In this document: positions 30,584 through 34,496 of the stretch, piece by piece
Numbering within the stretch: position 1 is the stretch's first letter
How the letters are laid out: each line of letters opens with the position of its first letter
Origin: Streptomyces purpureus
Lineage (GTDB): Bacteria; Actinomycetota; Actinomycetes; Streptomycetales; Streptomycetaceae
Direction: 5' to 3'
Length of the DNA stretch: 34,496 bases
NCBI RefSeq assembly: GCF_014648195.1
Contig: NZ_BMQQ01000016.1
Location: 135,574-170,069 of the forward strand
Translations under genes and position numbers: made by a program
The notes under the pieces: generated by a model
What the model saw: the letters and a program-made list of their open reading frames with translations, nothing else
Told to the model about the DNA's origin: nothing
Database searches by the model: none

Positions 30584-31540
30584 CTATGGGCTGCGTTCCT
30601 GTTCCAGAGCGGGTTGGTCGGGGAGGAGCGAGGTGGTGGTGCGGGGTGGATCCGAGGGGGTCTCCTCGGATCCCGGTTCGGGTGGGCGCGGCTGGCCGAG
30701 CACGACCGCCAGGGAGATGACGGCCATGCCGACGATCTGGAGGGCGGACAGCGTCTGGTCCTTGACGAGGTAACCCAGCAGGGTCGCGACGACCGGGCTG
30801 CCCAGCGCGAGGAAGGAGACCGCCACGGCCGGCAGGTGTTCGATGCCGCGGAACCAGACGATGTAGCTCAGGACCGCGCCGAAGGCGATGAGGTAGGCGA
30901 ACCCGATGACATTGGAGCCCGTGAGACCATCGTCGGGCAGGTCTTCCGACGACAGCCAGAACGGCAGCAGGACCAGACCGCCCGCCGTGAGTTGCCACCC
31001 GGTGAACGTGAGCAGGCTGACGCCCTCCGGCCGGCCCCACCGTTTGGTCAGGGTGATGCCCGAGGCCATGCACAGGGCTCCGCCGACTGCGGTGAACACT
31101 CCGATGGTGTCGAGCGGCGCCGCGCCCTTGAAGACGAGCAGCACCACGCCCCCGGTGCCCATCACGCAGGCCAGGGCGTGGACGGCTCTGATCCTGTCAC
31201 CGAGGAAGAGGGCGGCGAGGATCACGACGAACATGGGCTGTGCCGACATGATCACGGCGGCGATGCCGCCCGGAAGCCGGTAGGCCGCGACGAAGAGCAG
31301 GAAGTTGAAGGCGCCGATGTTCAGCACGCCCAGCACCAGCGCGCGCCACCACCAGACGCCGACAGGAAGCTTCCGGCCGAGGGCCAGCAGGAACAGGCCG
31401 CCGGGCAGGGCCCGCATGGTGGTTGCCAGGAGCGGCCGGTCCGGTGGCAGCAACTCGGTGGTGATCAGGTAGGTGCTGCCCCAGACCGCTGGAGCCAGGC
31501 CGGTCAGGGCCGCCGTGAGTCCACTGTTTCCGTTCTTCAT
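30584..31540 (-). CDS. EamA/DMT-family transporter
   Basis: The 318-residue drug/metabolite transporter has ten membrane helices in two EamA repeats. The first repeat contains APAVWGSTYLITTELLP and ALPGGLFLLALGRKLP, and the second LCMASGITLTKRWG and SYIVWFRGIEHLPA. A proline/acidic tail follows helix 10. Members export amino acids, metabolites or drugs such as paraquat. ATG 31540 lies 6 bp after the nitroreductase-like gene stop, with AGG directly before it, so translation is probably coupled. The substrate cannot be deduced. Confidence 0.9.
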   Translation of the reverse strand: MKNGNSGLTAALTGLAPAVWGSTYLITTELLPPDRPLLATTMRALPGGLFLLALGRKLPVGVWWWRALVLGVLNIGAFNFLLFVAAYRLPGGIAAVIMSAQPMFVVILAALFLGDRIRAVHALACVMGTGGVVLLVFKGAAPLDTIGVFTAVGGALCMASGITLTKRWGRPEGVSLLTFTGWQLTAGGLVLLPFWLSSEDLPDDGLTGSNVIGFAYLIAFGAVLSYIVWFRGIEHLPAVAVSFLALGSPVVATLLGYLVKDQTLSALQIVGMAVISLAVVLGQPRPPEPGSEETPSDPPRTTTSLLPDQPALEQERSP

Positions 31541-31546
31541 CCTGCG

Positions 31547-32236
31547 TCAGATCCCGCGGGAGTCGGCATGGTTCCCGACGTCCGTCCGGTCAGCGCAGTT
31601 GAAGATCGGGTCGCGGTCGCGGCCGCGCTTCAGCTCGAAGAAGCCGTCGGTACTCGCTAGGGCGAGCACGCCGTCCCAGAGCGTTCCGGCGGCCTCGCCA
31701 CGGGGGGCGGGGGTGAGCACGGGGCCGAAGAACGCCAGCGGCTTCCCGCCGGGGCCGGGCACGTGGATCACGGGGGTGCCGACCTCGGAACCGACCGGCT
31801 CCATCCCGTCGTGGTGCTCGGCCCGCAACGGCCCGTCCCAGGAGCTGTCTTCCGCCGCCTCGATCAGGTCGGCGGGCAGACCCGCCTCCGCCAGGGCGGC
31901 GCTGATCATGCCGTGGCCGAGACCGGCCTTCTCATGGTGGATCAGACGGCCCATGGCGTTGTAGAGGGGGCGCAGCACCTCGTTGCCGTACCGCTGCTGC
32001 GCCGCGATGCACACGCGCACGCAGGCCCAGCCGTCGATCACGCCCTGGCGGTACTTCTCCGGGACCTCGCGGCCCTCGTTGAGGACCGACAGGCTCATGA
32101 TGTGGAAGCGGGTTTCGAGCGGCCGGACTTGCTCCACCTCCAGCATCCAGCGTGAGGTGATCCATGCCCAGGGGCAGCGGGGGTCCACCCAGATGTCGGC
32201 GGTGGTCGTCTCGGAACGCGGTGGTGTGGTGCTCAT
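31547..32236 (-). CDS. DsbA-fold, Rv2466c-like mycothiol-dependent nitroreductase family protein with CPWA motif
   Basis: The 229-residue thioredoxin/DsbA-fold protein resembles M. tuberculosis Rv2466c, a mycothiol-dependent reductase that activates nitro compounds. Diagnostic motifs are VDPRCPWAWITSRWM at about 17-31, FHIMSLSVLNEGRE, GMEPVGSEVGTPVIHV (cis-Pro loop) and FFGPVLTPAPRGE. As I recall, Rv2466c carries CPWC; here the second cysteine is alanine, leaving a single active-site thiol. ATG 32236 is chosen because family sequence begins there; an in-frame extension to 32287 lacks support. It is first in an operon with EamA and MFS exporters and divergent from a LysR gene. Mycothiol is made in streptomycetes. 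Confidence 0.87.
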   Translation of the reverse strand: MSTTPPRSETTTADIWVDPRCPWAWITSRWMLEVEQVRPLETRFHIMSLSVLNEGREVPEKYRQGVIDGWACVRVCIAAQQRYGNEVLRPLYNAMGRLIHHEKAGLGHGMISAALAEAGLPADLIEAAEDSSWDGPLRAEHHDGMEPVGSEVGTPVIHVPGPGGKPLAFFGPVLTPAPRGEAAGTLWDGVLALASTDGFFELKRGRDRDPIFNCADRTDVGNHADSRGI

Positions 32237-32441
32237 GATGGTCGCTCGGCCTTTCGGTGTCACGGGCGCGAGGGCACACGAAGGCATGCCTCGGCGGTGT
32301 GCGCCAGGTACGGGGGCTAGGGGAGGGGGCAGCGGAGGCGCGGCCGTCGGGCATGCCGAGGGGCCCGTTCGAGGGCCCGCCCGGCGGAGTCGGCCCGAGG
32401 ACGTTCCTCCCGCGTGCGGTCTTCACCAGTGTCGGGCGGGG

Positions 32442-32460
32442 GTATTGATGAGTCCAATAC
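32442..32460. promoter_or_regulatory. LysR-type operator candidate 1
   Basis: GTATTG-N7-CAATAC is a perfect inverted repeat of the T-N11-A form used by LysR regulators. It lies in the divergent region, 40 bp before the lysR-type gene. Confidence 0.55.
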
Positions 32461-32470
32461 ATGTTTGTCA

Positions 32471-32491
32471 CGTGATGGATCTCGTATCACG
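32471..32491. promoter_or_regulatory. LysR-type operator candidate 2
   Basis: CGTGAT-N9-ATCACG is a second perfect inverted repeat, 11 bp after the first and ending 8 bp before the regulator ATG. The two could be the recognition and activation sites of one regulator, with binding here repressing its own gene. Confidence 0.5.
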
Positions 32492-32499
32492 ATGGATCC

Positions 32500-33375
32500 A
32501 TGGAGCTTCAGCAGATGCGGTACGTGATCGCCGTGGCCGAGACCAACAGCTTCACGAGGGCTGCCCAACGCTGCCTGGTGGTGCAGTCCGCGCTGAGCCA
32601 CCAAATCGCGCGCCTGGAGAAGGAACTGGGTGCGAGGCTCTTCGAACGAACCAGCCGCCGGGTGCGGTTGACCCCGGCTGGCGCGGCCTTCCTGCCCGCC
32701 GCCCGCCAGTGCCTGGACGCGGCGGAACGGGCCGCGGCCGAAGTCGCGGCGGCCGTCGGGGAGGTGCGCGGACGCCTCGCGGTGGGGCTGATCCCCACCG
32801 TCGCCGCCGTGGACATTCCGAGCGTCCTGAGGAACTTCCACCAACGCCATCCCAAGGCGCGGATCAGCCTCAGCGTGGGAGCGAGCGACGAACTCGTCGA
32901 GCGGGTCAGGCAGGGCGAGCTCGAGGTGGCCTTCCTCGGCATCCCGGTCACGGCCCGCCCCCGGGGCGTCATGGCCCGGGAGATGGCCCGCGAGCGGCTG
33001 GTCGCCGTGGTCTCCCCGGACCACCCGCTCGCCGGCGAGACCTCGGTCGACCTCCGTCGGCTGTCCTCGGAGGTGTTCGTGGACCTTCCGGCGAAGACCG
33101 CCGGCCGGGCCCAGTCCGATCTGGCCTTCACCGCGGCCGGCCTCACCCGCGAGGTCGCCTTCGAGGTGACCAACGCGGACTACCTGGCCCGTCTGGTCGG
33201 CGCGGGCCTCGGCGTGGCCCTGCTCCCGCCCGCTTACGTCGCGGGCCTGTCCGGGATGGCCACGATCGAGGTCACGGACGCACCGGCCCGCGCCGAGTAC
33301 GTGGTCTGGGGCCGGGACAGCCGTACCCCGGCGGCCGCCGCCTTCCTGGAGCTGTTGGGCATCGAGGAGGAGTGA
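32500..33375 (+). CDS. LysR-family transcriptional regulator
   Basis: The 291-residue regulator has an N-terminal winged helix (residues 1-60: QQMRYVIAVAETNSFTRAAQ, LSHQIARLEKELGARLFER, RRVRLTPAG). A LysR substrate-binding domain follows at about 90-285 (RLAVGLIPTVAAVDIP, ERLVAVVSPDHPLAGE, GLGVALLPPAYVAG). It is divergent from the nitroreductase-EamA-MFS operon, with 263 bp between starts and two inverted repeats between. By the usual LysR arrangement it controls that operon and itself. ATG 32500 lacks a good ribosome site (GGATCC), but the HTH begins immediately. The inducer is unknown. Confidence 0.92.
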   Translation: MELQQMRYVIAVAETNSFTRAAQRCLVVQSALSHQIARLEKELGARLFERTSRRVRLTPAGAAFLPAARQCLDAAERAAAEVAAAVGEVRGRLAVGLIPTVAAVDIPSVLRNFHQRHPKARISLSVGASDELVERVRQGELEVAFLGIPVTARPRGVMAREMARERLVAVVSPDHPLAGETSVDLRRLSSEVFVDLPAKTAGRAQSDLAFTAAGLTREVAFEVTNADYLARLVGAGLGVALLPPAYVAGLSGMATIEVTDAPARAEYVVWGRDSRTPAAAAFLELLGIEEE

Positions 33376-33468
33376 ACGCACGCGAACGAGCCGGGGCGGC
33401 CCCCAACCCGCATCGGTGCTGCTGGTGAATTCGGGGGCTGGGGCGACGTCGGCCTCCAAGGCCTGGTT

Positions 33469-33882
33469 GTGGTCTTGGAGACCGACGTTGTCGTTGTTCG
33501 CGGATCTGTGACCGGTGCGGGAAAGCCGGCCTGGTCGCGCGGCCGGCTGGCGCTGGTCTCGGTGTTGCAGTTCGTTGAGGGGATGACCGACCGGCAGGCC
33601 GTGGAGGCGGTGCGGGCCCGTATCGACTGGAAATACGCCCTCGGGCTGGAACTCGGTGAACCGGGTTCGACGTCTCGGTGCTGTCGGAGCTCCGTGACCG
33701 CCTGGCCGGAGCGGATGCCGGATGCCGGATGACGGGTGCTGGACGGGATCCTGGCCGCGGCCGAAGGGAAAGGACTGCTCAAGACGGGCCGGGCACGGAG
33801 TGACTCCACGCACGTGCTGTCGGCGGCGAGGGACCTGTCCTGGCTGGAGATGGTCGCCAAGACGCTTCGGGCCACGCGTTGA
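33469..33882 (+). pseudogene. Frameshifted fragment of an IS1182-family transposase
   Basis: The N-terminal region of an IS1182 transposase is recognisable across three frames. First comes RLALVSVLQFVEGMTDRQA, VEAVRARIDWKYALGLEL, then after a shift near 33668 FDVSVLSELRDRLAGA, then after another near 33740 VLDGILAAAEGKGLLK, SDSTHVLSAARDLSWLEM and a stop at 33880-33882. A small duplication (GATGCCG twice, 33714-33727) sits near the second shift. The C-terminal catalytic half is missing. It is a dead insertion sequence inside the integrated element. Confidence 0.75.
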
Positions 33883-34170
33883 TGCACCGTCATCGAGGTG
33901 AAATCAAGCGTGGCCGCGACCGGCGAGCGGACGTGTATGCGGTCACGCATCGTGCTCATCGGGGCGGTCAGCCTGTGTCTGCTTGAGCTCTCGACAGGCG
34001 CTCCACGGATGTGGCCACTCGACGAGCCGCACGATGGCGGCGGAAGGGGCGCAGACGCCGTGACCACAGACCGGTGGTTGTGGCTGACCGTGGCCGCGTC
34101 GGTGGGTGGATTTTCGGGGCCTGTCGGCCTGACCGGACCCTGACGGTCGGAAACCGGCATCTGCTGACCG

Positions 34171-34191
34171 TGACGCTCGTTTGACGCTCGG
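34171..34191 (+). repeat. Decamer pair, candidate integrase arm site (right)
   Basis: TGACGCTCGT (34171-34180) and TGACGCTCGG (34182-34191) repeat with the same 11-bp period and orientation as the pair near the left end (26637-26657). They lie about 95 bp inside the right attachment repeat. Confidence 0.55.
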
Positions 34192-34274
34192 GTCCCGAGT
34201 CAGCCCACGCGTGGTAGTGCTAAACCGCCCCTGACCAGCAACTTCTTCGGTTCCGGACACCTGTGACATGTTGA

Positions 34275-34344
34275 CGATGACGCATCACGTGGAGTGCGTG
34301 GCGATCCTCGAGCCTGCCGCGAAGGGCACCTGACCCGCGGTTTT
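34275..34344 (+). repeat. Right attachment repeat (attR candidate), orphan 3' end of the methyltransferase gene
   Basis: This copy of the gene end reads TMTHHVECVAILEPAAKGT and a TGA in the same frame as the gene at 26425-26483. Positions 34286-34308 are identical to 26436-26458. After the shared core the last codons differ (AAKGT versus IREDA), while the post-stop CGCGGTTTT is again shared. Confidence 0.8.
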
Positions 34345-34422
34345 GTGTGTGCGCATGATGTGCGGTGCGGCGTTACCGGCGATGTGCTGACGCTGCGATG
34401 CGCTGCCGGCCCGTTGGGGCTA

Positions 34423-34496
34423 GGGTCTGTTGCGAAAGTGGATCTTGTTCGTTCATGATCACGTCTCGTGGGACGTGGAGATCTGACGAACGGCCA
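34423..34496 (+). mobile_element. Left end of an IS5-like insertion sequence, cut by the window
   Basis: GGGTCTGTTGCGAAAGT is typical of the terminal inverted repeat of IS5-group elements in Streptomyces, and it follows CTA, a common target motif. The transposase gene starts 45 bp inside. The other end is outside the window, so the size and target duplication cannot be determined. Confidence 0.6.
34468..34496 (+). CDS. IS5-family transposase, first codons only
   Basis: GTG 34468 opens a frame VGRGDLTNG that continues past the window end. This start is characteristic of IS5-family transposases (GRGDLT, usually followed by a W..L.PLLP motif). An in-frame TGA at 34456-34458 excludes an earlier start. 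Only nine complete codons are visible, so the call rests on this short match and on the terminal-repeat-like sequence upstream. Confidence 0.5.

Larger units (their letters stand above)
26425..34344. mobile_element. Site-specific integrated element, about 7.85 kb, at the 3' end of the RNA methyltransferase gene
   Basis: Direct repeats at 26425-26494 and 34275-34344 bound this segment at a constant offset of 7850 bp. The left copy is the 3' end of the methyltransferase gene, and the right copy is a free-standing second version that still reads TMTHHVECVAILEP and then AAKGT-stop. Integration into the 3' end of a gene with restoration of its reading frame is typical of tyrosine-recombinase elements. 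Inside are two decamer pairs near the ends, decayed genes, a broken transposase and an intact LysR/nitroreductase/EamA/MFS module. No integrase, excisionase or replication gene is recognisable, so it is probably a remnant or non-autonomous. Confidence 0.75.
33376..34467. other. Decayed right end of the element and start of an IS
   Basis: The stretch holds a broken IS1182-type transposase (33469-33882), about 390 bp without recognisable gene (33883-34274), the decamer pair at 34171-34191, the right attachment repeat, and the left end of an IS5-like element. A minus-strand frame at 33943-34269 (MSQVSGTEEVAGQGRF...) has no family I can name and is probably spurious. Confidence 0.5.

Noticed and set aside
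29213..31660. Very long plus-strand open frame (815 codons) opposite the MFS and EamA genes
   Set aside because: It is the shadow of the real minus-strand genes in GC-rich DNA: the composition is D/E/G/Q/H-rich low complexity, there is no domain, and the opposite strand has clear membrane-protein sequence and ribosome sites.
33943..34269. Minus-strand 108-codon frame near the right end
   Set aside because: Its composition matches random GC-rich reading, no family is recognised, and it runs over the decamer pair.
26425..34344. Complete integrative conjugative element
   Set aside because: No integrase, excisionase, replication initiator, or FtsK-like transfer protein is recognisable between the repeats; only a decayed or non-autonomous element is supported.
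1..34496. CRISPR arrays, rRNA or tRNA genes, biosynthetic megasynthases
   Set aside because: I saw no regularly spaced repeats, no structural RNA sequence and no modular synthase domains on either strand.

Overview
The window is high-GC DNA with strong third-position G/C bias, frequent GTG starts and several TANNNT promoters placed 6-8 nt before a start codon, all typical of Streptomyces. The gene content agrees: sepH, cutRS, DUF4193, DUF3093, dut, DUF3710, an OB-fold protein, DUF3159, the TrkA pair and a TRAM-domain RNA methyltransferase. From memory, the order suhB - DUF4193 - DUF3093 - dut - DUF3710 - OB-fold - DUF3159 - ceoB/ceoC - APC permease - TRAM methyltransferase parallels the Mycobacterium tuberculosis Rv2701c-Rv2689c neighbourhood, so this is a conserved actinobacterial chromosomal core.

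Layout. 1-2510: sepH (division, minus) and a Thr/Pro-rich membrane protein (plus). 2516-5039: an aldonolactone-oxidase-like flavoenzyme and an MFS transporter, minus strand. 5205-7186: ferrochelatase and an inositol-monophosphatase-like enzyme, translationally coupled and closed by a strong terminator. 7298-9703: a small acidic protein and the CutR/CutS two-component system. 10098-13670: DUF4193, an EcsC-like protein, DUF3093 (minus), a PaaI-type thioesterase, dut and DUF3710. 13903-18019: a lone ABC ATPase and the KdpD/KdpE pair. 18082-19221: OB-fold protein and DUF3159. 19428-20773: CeoB/CeoC (TrkA-like K+ regulators). 21049-22734: an unusual tandem IclR regulator. 22980-25028: an APC-superfamily permease carrying the K+-binding residues of KimA. 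25155-26483: a TRAM/4Fe-4S RNA methyltransferase.

The main discovery is at the right. The last ~70 bp of the methyltransferase gene (26425-26494) recur as a direct repeat at 34275-34344 (58 of 70 positions identical, no gaps, with an uninterrupted identical run of 23). The distal copy still reads in frame to its own stop. This is the signature of a site-specific integrated element, about 7.85 kb, that used the 3' end of an RNA methyltransferase gene as attachment site. Just inside each end lies a pair of TGACGCTCGT-type decamers with 11-bp period, as expected for integrase arm sites. No integrase gene remains, so the element looks immobilised or non-autonomous.

The interior is mostly decayed: a 5'-truncated gene, a frameshifted secreted phosphodiesterase, another gene fragment and a broken IS1182-type transposase. 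One intact module stands out: a LysR regulator divergent from a three-gene operon encoding a mycothiol-dependent nitroreductase-like DsbA-fold protein, an EamA exporter and an MFS exporter. I infer a redox/xenobiotic detoxification and efflux cassette. A second IS (IS5-like) begins beyond the right repeat and runs off the window.

A second theme is potassium: KdpDE, CeoB/CeoC and a KimA-like importer lie within about 10 kb without any pump or Trk pore gene, suggesting a K+ homeostasis neighbourhood in which the RCK proteins could act on the KimA-like carrier.
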